NCBI GenBank assembly: GCA_020052975.1
Contig: JAGVOC010000299.1
Coordinates: forward strand, 1 to 14,594
DNA from: Desulfobacterales bacterium
Lineage (GTDB): Bacteria; Desulfobacterota; Desulfobacteria; Desulfobacterales; RPRI01
DNA: 14,594 bases
Direction of reading: 5' to 3'
Shown: in pieces, positions 1 through 7,507 of the stretch
Layout of the letters: each line of letters opens with the position of its first letter
Position numbering within the stretch: position 1 is the first letter of the stretch
Made by a program: the position numbers and the translations under genes
The notes under the pieces: generated by a model
Databases searched by the model: none
Told to the model about the DNA's origin: nothing
The model's input: the letters and a program-made list of their open reading frames with translations, nothing else

Positions 1-1
1 C

Positions 2-340
2 GGAGTTATATCCGAAGCCGACCATTTGATTGTTGTGGATGCTGTCCGGAATAAAGAAGGCGCAGGTTCTCTTTACCGTCTTGAAGGAGATGCCATTCCG
101 GAGCGCATAAGGGCCAAAAACTCACTTCACCAGGTCGATTTTCTTGAGGCATTGACTATGTGCCAGGCTCTTGATAAGGTTCCGAAGACGGTGATACTTG
201 GTGTTGAGCCCGAGGATATAGATACTCTTGGACTTGAGCTAACTTCTACGATTAGATCAAAGGTTGATCCTATGATCGGAATGGTTTTAAAAGAGCTTGA
301 CCGTCTTGGAGTCGGTTATCAGAAGAGGAGCGATTTATAA
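2..340 (+). CDS. [NiFe]-hydrogenase maturation endopeptidase, HyaD/HybD family (5' end missing)
   Basis: This is the C-terminal part of the protease that removes the C-terminal peptide of a [NiFe]-hydrogenase large subunit after nickel insertion. The reading frame is open to the left edge, so the true start lies outside the window; the TTG at 26 is not a start because coding continues upstream of it. Visible family features are the hydrophobic strand ending in VVDAV, whose Asp matches the nickel-sensing Asp of HybD, and SLHQ about 30 residues later, whose His matches the second HybD ligand. The glutamate of the N-terminal GxGN region is not in the window. The tail (VILGVEPEDI, LGLELT) is also family-typical. 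It overlaps hypC by one base (TAATG), so the two are probably translationally coupled. Which hydrogenase it processes cannot be told from this fragment. Confidence 0.9.
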   Translation, partial: GVISEADHLIVVDAVRNKEGAGSLYRLEGDAIPERIRAKNSLHQVDFLEALTMCQALDKVPKTVILGVEPEDIDTLGLELTSTIRSKVDPMIGMVLKELDRLGVGYQKRSDL

Positions 341-579
341 TGTGCCTTGCTATTCCTTCAAAAATTGTAAAGATTGAAAACAATATCGGCATAATAGATG
401 TTGATGGTGTTCAAAGAACAGCAAGTCTTCTGCTTTTGGAGAACCCAGAAGTTGGGGAATATGTGATTGTACATGCCGGCTTTGCGATAAAAAAGATAGA
501 TGAAGAGGCGGCTATGGAAACCCTTATGGTTCTTCGAGAAGCGCTTGCTTTTGCGGAAAAAGGAAAACCGGACGCCTGA
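340..579 (+). CDS. hypC: Hydrogenase maturation chaperone HypC
   Basis: Small chaperone (79 aa, normal length) that binds HypD and carries the Fe(CN)2CO unit to the hydrogenase large-subunit precursor in the cytoplasm. The N-terminus MCLAIP is the HypC/HybG signature; Cys2, exposed after Met removal, is the essential iron-ligand cysteine. The conserved His is seen in VHAGFAI (His45). The fold is otherwise a short beta-barrel (IVKIENNIGIIDVDG) followed by an acidic C-terminal helix. The ATG shares a base with the stop of the peptidase gene, and the upstream AGAGGAG about 9 nt before it, inside the peptidase gene, serves as ribosome-binding site. A 161-nt gap follows before hypF. Confidence 0.97.
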   Translation: MCLAIPSKIVKIENNIGIIDVDGVQRTASLLLLENPEVGEYVIVHAGFAIKKIDEEAAMETLMVLREALAFAEKGKPDA

Positions 580-658
580 CCATCTATCAATTCCTTCCAT
601 CCATTAAAGAGAGACCTTTGAAGAACATCCAATTTTGACCAAGTACAAGGAAGGCGAT

Positions 659-704
659 AATTTCAACCACAGGAATACATGAAAGTATTTCGAGGATTGA
701 AATT
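659..704 (+). repeat. Inverted repeat in the hypC-hypF gap
   Basis: Arms AATTTCAA (659-666) and TTGAAATT (697-704) are perfect complements and could extend by two CC/GG pairs with one bulged A, giving a stem of about 10 bp with a loop near 27 nt. There is no T-run, so it is not an intrinsic terminator. It may affect expression of the downstream cistrons, or be chance in A+T-rich DNA. The rest of 580-740 shows no convincing gene. Confidence 0.35.
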
Positions 705-740
705 TGAGCCTGACACAGTAATCGGGCAAAAGGGGGTGTT

Positions 741-3059
741 ATGCAAAGGTCTCAAAGGACTTCCATGCAAGGGGAGTATGTCGCAAGACGAATCGAAGTA
801 GAAGGCATTGTGCAGGGTGTCGGTTTCCGTCCCTTTGTTTACCAGCTTGCAAACCGTCATAACCTGAAAGGAGAAGTATTAAACACCTCCTCAGGAGTAT
901 CAATTCATGTTGAAGGGATTGATAAAGATATTGATTCCTTCTGCCTGGAACTGAAAAAAAACAGTCCGCCGCTCGCCCGTATCACGGATGTTTCAGATTA
1001 TCCCGAAACCGTGAAAAACCATAATAGTTTTTCAATTGCAGTAAGCAGGCCGGATGCCTCCCGGTCAGTCCTTATCTCGCCTGATGTAAGCATTTGTGAT
1101 GACTGCCTGAAGGAGCTTTTTGACACCAGTGACCGCAGGTTCAGATATCCGTTTATAAACTGCACAAACTGCGGGCCAAGATATACCATAATCGACGATA
1201 TCCCGTACGACAGGCTGAACACTTCCATGAAACATTTCAGGATGTGTGGCAAATGCCAGGCGGAATATGATGATCCGGAAAACAGGAGATTTCATGCCCA
1301 GCCAAACGCATGCCCTGATTGCGGTCCTTATGTAACTCTTTATGATAATAAAAGAAAAATAATTGACGGGAAGAATCCTATAAAAGCAACGGCTTATCTG
1401 CTGAAGCAGGGGCATATAGTTGCGATAAAAGGCCTCGGTGGTTTTCATCTTGCGGCCGATGCTGAAAATGATAAAGCCGTTTACACGCTTAGAAAAAGAA
1501 AGCTGAGGGAAGAAAAACCCTTTGCAATCATGTCCTTTGACATAGAGAAAATAAAAAGATTTGCCGTTATCGAACCCGGGGAAGAGGCTCTCATATCATC
1601 TTACCGGCGGCCTATAGTCCTTTTAAAAAAGAAAGAACCGAATCCGCTTTCCCATGAAATATCGCCTAAAAACAAATATTTCGGGACAATGCTTCCCTAT
1701 ACGCCTCTTCATTATCTGCTGTTGCAGCATGATTTCACCGCACTTGTCATGACAAGTGGAAACAGGAGCGAAGAGCCCATTTCAATCGACAACAAAGATG
1801 CGTTCAACAGGTTTTCCGATATTGCCGATTTTTATCTGACTCACAACAGAGATATCTATTTAAGAAGCGATGACTCAATAGTAAAAAGGACCGCCGGAGA
1901 GACAAGGTTCATAAGGCGTTCAAGGGGATATATCCCGGCGCCTGTTTTTCTGAACAGAAATATGAAGCCTGTTCTTGCATGCGGAGCCGAATTAAAAAAC
2001 ACGGTTTGCATTACCAGGGATAATAAGGCGTTTTTGAGCCAGCATATAGGCGATCTTGAAAATCTTTCGACTCTCGAGTTCTTTGAGCTTACCATCCGGC
2101 ATATGAAAAGGATTTTGGATGTTAATCCTGAGATTGTGGCCTGCGATCTTCATCCTGATTACCTGAGCACGAAATACGCACTGGCACTTCAGGATGTTAA
2201 TGTCCTACAGGTTCAGCACCATCACGCGCATATTGCAGGCTGCATGGCTGAGAATATGATTGACGGCCCGGTTATCGGACTCGCTTTTGACGGAACAGGG
2301 TACGGATCAGACGGTAATATCTGGGGCGGAGAGGTCATTATCGCAGAGCATGGCCGGTTTACGAGAGCAGCCCACCTTTCATATATTCCCATGCCGGGGA
2401 GCGCGGCAGCCATAAAGGAGCCGTGGCGCATGGGCATAAGCTATCTTTACGATGTTTTCGGCGAAGATATGTGGGGATTGGATATTTCCGTTTTAAAAGA
2501 GATCAGCGAAGATAAAATCAGGTTCATCATTGATATGATTTCAAAAAGAATCAATTCGCCTGAAACATCGAGCCTGGGAAGGCTTTTTGACGGCATTTCC
2601 TCTATTATCGGAATCAGAAACCTTGTCTGCTTTGAAGGACAGGCGGCAATGGAGCTTGAGATGCTGTCTGAGGAGAATACCGGCAAAACATATGATTATG
2701 AATGGGTATCGGATGATAATGTGTATAAAATTTTAACGGCTCCTATAATTAAAGGTGTTGTTTCGGACGTTCATAATGGCGTTCACCCGTCTGTAGTCGG
2801 GGGAAAATTTCACAGAACAGTAATACGCCTGTTTACGGAGCTGTGTAAAGTAATGAAAAAAGATACTGATATTGAAAGAGTAGCATTAAGTGGCGGAGTA
2901 TTCCAGAATTCAATACTTTTATCCGGTATGGTCAAAGCCCTTGAAGAAAATGGATTTAAAGTTTATACACATAAACTTGTTCCGGCAAATGACGGGGGTA
3001 TTTCACTTGGCCAGGCGGTTATTGCTGCTGCTGTGTCAGGTAATACGTATAACACATAA
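741..3059 (+). CDS. hypF: Carbamoyltransferase HypF
   Basis: HypF (772 aa, usual length about 750-780) uses carbamoyl phosphate and ATP to make carbamoyl-AMP and transfers the carbamoyl group to the C-terminal Cys of HypE, supplying the cyanide ligands of the NiFe site. Domains in order: acylphosphatase domain (about 15-105, with GIVQGVGFR at 22-30); two zinc fingers of C-x2-C-x18-C-x2-C form (Cys119, 122, 141, 144 and Cys169, 172, 191, 194); YrdC-like domain (about 205-395, with AIKGLGGFHLA); and a Kae1-like carbamoyltransferase domain (about 410-765, with HHHAH at 493-497, DGTGYG at 517-522, then SGGVFQN and NDGGISLGQA). ATG 741 follows an AGGGGGTG Shine-Dalgarno; ATG 765, after AAGGA, is a possible alternative that would not touch the first domain. 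The stop lies 14 nt before hypD. Confidence 0.98.
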   Translation: MQRSQRTSMQGEYVARRIEVEGIVQGVGFRPFVYQLANRHNLKGEVLNTSSGVSIHVEGIDKDIDSFCLELKKNSPPLARITDVSDYPETVKNHNSFSIAVSRPDASRSVLISPDVSICDDCLKELFDTSDRRFRYPFINCTNCGPRYTIIDDIPYDRLNTSMKHFRMCGKCQAEYDDPENRRFHAQPNACPDCGPYVTLYDNKRKIIDGKNPIKATAYLLKQGHIVAIKGLGGFHLAADAENDKAVYTLRKRKLREEKPFAIMSFDIEKIKRFAVIEPGEEALISSYRRPIVLLKKKEPNPLSHEISPKNKYFGTMLPYTPLHYLLLQHDFTALVMTSGNRSEEPISIDNKDAFNRFSDIADFYLTHNRDIYLRSDDSIVKRTAGETRFIRRSRGYIPAPVFLNRNMKPVLACGAELKNTVCITRDNKAFLSQHIGDLENLSTLEFFELTIRHMKRILDVNPEIVACDLHPDYLSTKYALALQDVNVLQVQHHHAHIAGCMAENMIDGPVIGLAFDGTGYGSDGNIWGGEVIIAEHGRFTRAAHLSYIPMPGSAAAIKEPWRMGISYLYDVFGEDMWGLDISVLKEISEDKIRFIIDMISKRINSPETSSLGRLFDGISSIIGIRNLVCFEGQAAMELEMLSEENTGKTYDYEWVSDDNVYKILTAPIIKGVVSDVHNGVHPSVVGGKFHRTVIRLFTELCKVMKKDTDIERVALSGGVFQNSILLSGMVKALEENGFKVYTHKLVPANDGGISLGQAVIAAAVSGNTYNT

Positions 3060-3073
3060 CATATTGGTAATAT

Positions 3074-4168
3074 ATGACTATAAAACATGCAGACGAATAC
3101 AGGGATCCTGAGATTTCTCGAAAAATTGTTGAACGCATGTCAGTGCTTAGCAAAAGAAGCATCCGTTTGATGGAAGTATGCGGTACGCATACCATGTCGA
3201 TATTCAGAAACGGTATTAGAAAACTGATTCCGGGCTCAATATCGCTTCTTTCCGGTCCCGGGTGCCCGGTTTGTGTAACTGCCCAGAACGAGATAGATGC
3301 TTTTATTGAAATATCGAGGGTTCCCGATACAATCATAACGACTTTCGGGGATTTAATGAGGGTTCCGGGGAATGAATCATCCCTTCAAAAGGAGCGTGCC
3401 GCCGGTAAAGATATCCGCATGGTTTATTCGACCTTTGACGCAATAGAAATTGCCCGCAAGAACCCGCAAAAAAAGGTGGTTTTTTTAGGAGTAGGCTTTG
3501 AGACTACTGCGCCGACAGTTGCCGCTTCAATACTGTCCGCAAGAGATATGAAAATAGACAACTATTTTGTTTATTCGGCTCATAAAACAGTGCCCCAGGC
3601 TCTCTTCGCCCTCATGAAGACCGAAGGGATGAAGATCGACGGATTCATACTACCGGGGCATGTTTCCGTGATAATTGGAGAAAAAGCTTATATTCCATTT
3701 TTTGAACAATTTAAAATACCCTGTGTAGTTGCCGGTTTTGAACCATCCGATATCCTGCAGGCGATACTGATGCTTGTTGAACAGATAGAAAATAAAACTC
3801 CAAGTCTTGAAAACGCCTACACGCGGGCCGTCTCTTTTGAAGGAAATGAGAAAGCGGTCAGGATAATGAATGATGTATTTGAACCGGCAGATGTTGCATG
3901 GCGCGGAATAGGAATTATTCCCGGAAGCGGGCTTAAAATCAGAGATGAATTTTCAGATTATGACGCTATGGAAAAGTTTGGAATAAGTGAAAAAGATTCG
4001 AAAGAGCCTAAGGGATGCGCCTGCGGTGAAATTCTTACAGGTCTTAAAACTCCTGTCGAATGCCCTCTTTATAAAAAAATCTGCACCCCGGTTGAACCTG
4101 TCGGGCCATGCATGGTTTCAAGCGAAGGGACATGCGCTGCCTACTATAAGTATCACAGCGGAGATTAG
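3074..4168 (+). CDS. hypD: Hydrogenase maturation iron-sulfur scaffold HypD
   Basis: HypD (364 aa, usual about 365-380) holds a [4Fe-4S] cluster and, with HypC, is the scaffold on which the Fe(CN)2CO group is built. The essential cysteines are present: Cys36 in MEVCGTHT, and Cys64 and Cys67 in GPGCPVC, with the same spacing as the E. coli protein. Further signatures are TFGDLMRVPG, GFETTAP, SAHKTVP and LPGHVS. The C-terminus has the cysteine-rich region CACGEIL, CPLYKKIC and GPCMVSSEGTC expected for the cluster. The ribosome-binding site is weak (GGTAAT), so coupling to hypF just upstream is likely. The TAG stop is formed at the boundary of an inserted palindromic element; without the element the stop would be TAA at the same codon, so the protein end is unchanged. 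Confidence 0.97.
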   Translation: MTIKHADEYRDPEISRKIVERMSVLSKRSIRLMEVCGTHTMSIFRNGIRKLIPGSISLLSGPGCPVCVTAQNEIDAFIEISRVPDTIITTFGDLMRVPGNESSLQKERAAGKDIRMVYSTFDAIEIARKNPQKKVVFLGVGFETTAPTVAASILSARDMKIDNYFVYSAHKTVPQALFALMKTEGMKIDGFILPGHVSVIIGEKAYIPFFEQFKIPCVVAGFEPSDILQAILMLVEQIENKTPSLENAYTRAVSFEGNEKAVRIMNDVFEPADVAWRGIGIIPGSGLKIRDEFSDYDAMEKFGISEKDSKEPKGCACGEILTGLKTPVECPLYKKICTPVEPVGPCMVSSEGTCAAYYKYHSGD

Positions 4169-4344
4169 TTTCCATCCGGAAATGGCCCTTTTGTGCGATC
4201 TCGGTGTCAATCTGCGGGATTTCTTGTGCGACATACATCGCATATGTCTCCGCGCAATCCTTTGATTTTCTTGAGCTTGCCCAAAATTGCCGATTTCCGA
4301 ATTGGAAACTTGGATGTGTCCAAATTGTGTTTCCGGATGGACAC
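4168..4344 (+). mobile_element. MITE-like palindromic element between hypD and hypE
   Basis: Terminal inverted repeats GTTTCCATCCGGAAA (4168-4182) and TTTCCGGATGGACAC (4330-4344) match at 14 of 15 positions and are flanked by TA on both sides (4166-4167 and 4345-4346). The interior has no coding capacity but is rich in hairpins: GACATA/TATGTC (4230-4235, 4243-4248), TTTCC/GGAAA (4294-4298, 4304-4308) and TTGGA/TCCAA (4310-4314, 4319-4323). TA flanks and short terminal repeats are typical of non-autonomous elements moved by IS630/Tc1-mariner transposases; that family assignment is inference. Deleting the element plus one TA rejoins GAT to TAA, giving hypD a TAA stop and leaving 15 nt before the hypE ATG with the AAGGA Shine-Dalgarno intact. 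This clean reconstruction supports insertion. No transposase gene is in the window. Confidence 0.72.
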
Positions 4345-4362
4345 TAATTAAGGAAAAGAGAG

Positions 4363-5373
4363 ATGAAAACCGACAGAATATTACTTGATCACGGAAGCGG
4401 CGGGAAAATATCCCACTCATTAACTCTCGATATAATGCTTCCTGCCTTTGATAACCCGATGCTTTCAAAATTAAATGACGGGGCTATATTGAATATCGGC
4501 GGAAAGAAGTTCGCCTTTTCCACTGATACGTACGTCGTTGATCCTATTTTTTTCCCCGGAGGAAATATCGGGGAGCTTGCAATATACGGAACTGTGAACG
4601 ATATCGCAATGTGCGGTGGTTCTCCTCTCTATCTGAGCGTTGGACTTGTGATTGAAGAGGGTTTTTTAATATCTGATCTTGAGAGGATAATAAAATCAAT
4701 GGGTGCCGCTGCGGAAAAAGCGGGGGTTAAAGTTGTGACGGGCGATACCAAGGTCGTGCCGAAGGGAGCTGCCGACAAGATATTCATAAACACATCAGGG
4801 ATCGGGCTGATACCTGACAATGTTGATGTCGGATGTGACAAGGCGGTTCCTGGCGATAAAATAATATTAAGCGGAACGATTGCAGATCATGGCATAACCG
4901 TATTGACCCAGCGGGAGGGTATGACTTTTACTTCATCGATAAAAAGTGACACCGCTCCTTTAAGTCGGATGGTTGAAGGGATATTTACCGCAAGCAAAAA
5001 CGTCCATGTATTGCGTGATCCGACCCGTGGAGGAGTCGGAACTTCTCTCAATGAAATAGCCGAAAAGTCCAATTACGGGATAAAGATTTATGAGAATAAG
5101 ATACCCGTGAAAAATGAAGTCAAAGGGATTTGTGAACTGCTCGGTTTTGATCCTCTTTATATTGCAAATGAGGGAAAGCTGCTTGCTTTTGTTTCGCCGG
5201 AAGATGCAGACAAGGTTCTTTCGGCTGTCAGGGAAGATGAGTTCGGGAAAGATGCCTGCATAATAGGTGAGGTGGTATCAGGGCATCCCGGAAAGGTTTT
5301 TCTTGAAACGGGAATCGGAGGGATAAGAATGGTGGATATGCTCACAGGCGAGCAGCTTCCGAGAATCTGCTAA
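4363..5373 (+). CDS. hypE: Carbamoyl dehydratase HypE
   Basis: HypE (336 aa, normal length) accepts the carbamoyl group from HypF on its C-terminal cysteine and dehydrates it with ATP to a thiocyanate, the donor of CN to iron on HypC-HypD. The protein has the PurM/AIR-synthase-like fold: DHGSGGK near the N-terminus, the ATP-binding strand with FSTDTYVVDP, GGNIGELA, GTVNDIAMCGG, and DPTRGGVGT in the second half. It ends in PRIC, with the obligatory terminal Cys336. The ATG is preceded by AAGGA about 7 nt away, just downstream of the inserted palindromic element, so translation initiation does not depend on the element. apbE follows after 21 nt. Confidence 0.98.
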   Translation: MKTDRILLDHGSGGKISHSLTLDIMLPAFDNPMLSKLNDGAILNIGGKKFAFSTDTYVVDPIFFPGGNIGELAIYGTVNDIAMCGGSPLYLSVGLVIEEGFLISDLERIIKSMGAAAEKAGVKVVTGDTKVVPKGAADKIFINTSGIGLIPDNVDVGCDKAVPGDKIILSGTIADHGITVLTQREGMTFTSSIKSDTAPLSRMVEGIFTASKNVHVLRDPTRGGVGTSLNEIAEKSNYGIKIYENKIPVKNEVKGICELLGFDPLYIANEGKLLAFVSPEDADKVLSAVREDEFGKDACIIGEVVSGHPGKVFLETGIGGIRMVDMLTGEQLPRIC

Positions 5374-5394
5374 AAAAGGGTATTTAGTTTTTCA

Positions 5395-6429
5395 ATGAAA
5401 TATTCATTAAAAGCAGTCGCTGCAGTCCTTTTCTTTTTCATAGTTGCCGGCTGTAACTTAAAGAAAGAGACCCTTATTACAGGCAAAACCATGGGCACAA
5501 CCTATCATATCAAGGTTGTGTCCTCCTTTTATAAAGATACAGAAGGGCTTAAAGGGAAAATAGAAAACAGGCTCAAAGATATTAATAAAAGCATGTCCAC
5601 TTTTTCCAAAGAAAGTGAAATTACACGGTTCAATACATTTGACTCTGAGGAGAAGTTCGCTATTTCTGCTGATTTTTTGCAGGTTATGAACATTGCCCGT
5701 AAAATCTATGAGCTATCAGGAGGTGCATGGGACGGCACCGTATATCCCCTTGTTGAACTCTGGGGTTTTGGTTCCAAAGAAAGAAAGGGTGATGTACCCG
5801 ATAAAAAGGATATTGAAAAAATTCTTATAAATGTAGGGTTTGACAAGATTGAGATTTCTGAAAGCGGGTACCTTGTGAAGCGAAATCCTTCCGTGGGTCT
5901 TGATCTTGCTTCAATTGCAAAGGGGTATGGGGTTGACGAGATTGCGGATGTTATCAGGAAAGAAGGAATTGACAACTTTCTTGTTGAAATTGGAGGAGAA
6001 GTATATGCTTCGGGCCTGAGAAAGGACGGCAGTTACTGGCGTGTAGGAATAAACAGGCCTGATAAAAACGCCCTTTTTGATGAAGTATACAAAACAGTGA
6101 TGCTTAAAAACAAAGGGCTTGCCACGAGCGGTGATTACAGGAATTATTTTGAAAAAGAGGGGGCTGTTTATACGCATGTTTTGGACCCAAAAACAGGATA
6201 TCCTGTAACCAACGGAGTTGTCAGCGTTTCAGTAATTGCAGATAACTGCACTTTTGCTGATGGGCTTGCAACAGCCATAATGGTTATGGGGCATAAAAAG
6301 GGGCTCGAACTTGCAGATAAAATTCCGAGTATTGAATGCTTTATAGTAGTCAGGGGAAAAGACGGTAAACTATCCGATTATAGCTCGAAAGGTTTTATCA
6401 ACAATCAAAAAAATCTCTTTGAACAATAA
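5395..6429 (+). CDS. apbE: FAD:protein FMN transferase, ApbE-type lipoprotein
   Basis: ApbE (344 aa, usual size) covalently attaches FMN, taken from FAD, to a threonine in FMN-binding domains of proteins such as RnfG/RnfD or NqrB/NqrC, outside the cytoplasmic membrane. The N-terminus is a lipoprotein signal: positively charged start, hydrophobic stretch, and lipobox VAGC with Cys20 as lipid anchor. Family motifs include GKTMGTTYHI after the anchor, the conserved STFSKESEI, GLDLASIAKGYGVD, VEIGGEVYASG, TSGDYRNYF, THVLDPKTGYPV and ADGLATAIMVMG; the last contains the Asp/Thr of the magnesium site. The Shine-Dalgarno is weak (AAGGGT about 12 nt upstream). At 21 nt behind hypE it is probably on the hyp transcript. 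Its target protein is not in the window. Confidence 0.96.
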   Translation: MKYSLKAVAAVLFFFIVAGCNLKKETLITGKTMGTTYHIKVVSSFYKDTEGLKGKIENRLKDINKSMSTFSKESEITRFNTFDSEEKFAISADFLQVMNIARKIYELSGGAWDGTVYPLVELWGFGSKERKGDVPDKKDIEKILINVGFDKIEISESGYLVKRNPSVGLDLASIAKGYGVDEIADVIRKEGIDNFLVEIGGEVYASGLRKDGSYWRVGINRPDKNALFDEVYKTVMLKNKGLATSGDYRNYFEKEGAVYTHVLDPKTGYPVTNGVVSVSVIADNCTFADGLATAIMVMGHKKGLELADKIPSIECFIVVRGKDGKLSDYSSKGFINNQKNLFEQ

Positions 6430-6453
6430 GCAAAAAGGGTGCATAGAATTTAT

Positions 6454-6482
6454 TTGACAAGAATAGGATACTAATATACTTA
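6454..6482 (+). promoter_or_regulatory. Candidate sigma-70 promoter for etfBA
   Basis: A consensus -35 box TTGACA (6454-6459) is followed by A+T-rich sequence with TATACT (6475-6480) as best -10 box. The spacer is 15 nt, shorter than the ideal 17, so the exact -10 is uncertain. It lies about 100 nt upstream of the etfB start, in the 6430-6584 gap, which otherwise holds no gene and no terminator for the hyp-apbE transcript. Confidence 0.4.
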
Positions 6483-6567
6483 ACTTGCTGTAATATGTAA
6501 TCTATTAAAATTAATGGGTTACGGATTTATTATCTGACATTGTGACAAGTTGACCATAACTTCATGA

Positions 6568-6574
6568 AGGGAGG
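6568..6574 (+). promoter_or_regulatory. Ribosome-binding site that decides the etfB start
   Basis: AGGGAGG lies only 4 nt inside an ORF that could begin at ATG 6564, too far downstream to serve that ATG, and ends 10 nt before an in-frame TTG at 6585. The TTG gives a protein starting (M)EVIVLLKQVP, which matches the usual EtfB N-terminus. TTG 6585 is therefore preferred. Confidence 0.6.
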
Positions 6575-6584
6575 AACAGAAAAA

Positions 6585-7373
6585 TTGGAAGTCATTGTTT
6601 TATTAAAACAGGTTCCATCAACCGAGTCGTTTGTGAGTATATCAGAAAACGGTTTGTCGGTAAAGACTGATGATGTAAAGTGGGTAATCAACCCTTATGA
6701 TGAATTTGCTGTGGAAGAAGCTCTCCGTGTTAAGGAAGCACACGGCGGTTCGGGGTCAGTAACCATTCTTTCTGTAGGAACAGAGAAGGCGGTTGAAGCG
6801 ATACGTACAGCACTTGCAATGGGAGCCGACAAGGGCATATTGATAAATGATGCCGCCGCTTACAATTGTGACGGCTTGCAAACGGCAAAAATTCTAGCGG
6901 CTGCAATTAAGAGTTTGCCGTTTGATCTCATTATTGCGGGCCAGCGGGCTGTGGATGGAGATAATTACATGGTGGGGTCGGCGGTGGCCGAGTTCCTGAA
7001 TATTCCGGCTGTTACGATGGTAATGAAAGAAACGATAGCAGACAGGAAAATAACGTGCAGCAGGACAGTAGAGGGCGGTATGGTTGTTGTAGAAGCTTCC
7101 CTTCCTGCTCTTATAACAACTCAGCGTGGATTGAATGAACCAAGATATGCATCTCTTCCCGGTATTATGAAAGCCAAGAAAAAACCTCTTGAAATTAAAA
7201 GCCTCAAAGATATAGGTCTTGACGCTGCCGGAACAGGCGCTCAGAAAACAAAGATAATTTCTCTCAAATACCCGCCCGAACGAAAGGGAGGAAGGATGAT
7301 TGCCGGAGAGACTGCCGCGGATAAGGCAAAAGCTCTTGTTAAGGCTTTGCATGAAGAGTCAAAAGTGGTCTGA
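6585..7373 (+). CDS. etfB: Electron transfer flavoprotein subunit beta
   Basis: EtfB (262 aa from TTG 6585; 269 aa if ATG 6564 is used) pairs with EtfA to make the soluble ETF heterodimer that moves electrons between acyl-CoA dehydrogenases or similar flavoenzymes and the quinone pool or other partners. Family features are the start EVIVLLKQVPST, INPYDEFAVEEALR, VTILSVG, TALAMGADKGILI, DGLQTAKILAAAI, the nucleotide-binding AGQRAVDGDNYMVGSAVAEF, VEGGMVVVEASLPALITTQ and LNEPRYASLPGIMKAKKKP, the last being the recognition-loop and signature region. The sequence alone does not tell whether it belongs to the classical or the electron-bifurcating group. etfA follows after 134 nt, an unusually wide gap that contains a palindromic hairpin. 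There is no neighbouring dehydrogenase gene in the window. Confidence 0.96.
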   Translation: MEVIVLLKQVPSTESFVSISENGLSVKTDDVKWVINPYDEFAVEEALRVKEAHGGSGSVTILSVGTEKAVEAIRTALAMGADKGILINDAAAYNCDGLQTAKILAAAIKSLPFDLIIAGQRAVDGDNYMVGSAVAEFLNIPAVTMVMKETIADRKITCSRTVEGGMVVVEASLPALITTQRGLNEPRYASLPGIMKAKKKPLEIKSLKDIGLDAAGTGAQKTKIISLKYPPERKGGRMIAGETAADKAKALVKALHEESKVV

Positions 7374-7414
7374 TTGTTTTAATGTTTTGCCGGTTAAATT
7401 AAAAAGTGGCAATT

Positions 7415-7470
7415 AATGATATGATGGACTCGAAAAAGTCGTTTTTTTGACTTTTTATGAAGATATCATT
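7415..7470 (+). repeat. Palindromic hairpin repeat between etfB and etfA
   Basis: Two nested perfect inverted repeats: outer arms AATGATAT (7415-7422) and ATATCATT (7463-7470), inner arms AAAAAGTC (7433-7440) and GACTTTTT (7449-7456) around a loop of one G and seven T. The inner stem is A+T-rich, so it is a poor intrinsic terminator despite its T-runs. It is more likely a dispersed palindromic repeat or an mRNA processing/stability structure that separates the two cistrons. Whether it recurs elsewhere cannot be seen here. Confidence 0.55.
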
Positions 7471-7507
7471 TTATAGTTAAGAAGCAATTATTTATAAGGA
7501 GATGAAT

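Noticed and set aside
4168..4344. Small genes within the hypD-hypE spacer on either strand
   Set aside because: The open frames here run across palindromic sequence or into hypD in other frames, lack ribosome-binding sites and resemble no protein family.
6894..7352. Minus-strand open frame of 152 aa opposite etfB
   Set aside because: It lies fully inside a clear etfB gene, has no recognisable family features and is explained by codon bias of the real strand. The same holds for the minus-strand frames opposite hypF, hypD, rimO and the kinase.
7433..7456. Intrinsic terminator ending etfB transcription
   Set aside because: The stem AAAAAGTC/GACTTTTT has only two G-C pairs and would be too weak; it is kept as a palindromic repeat instead.
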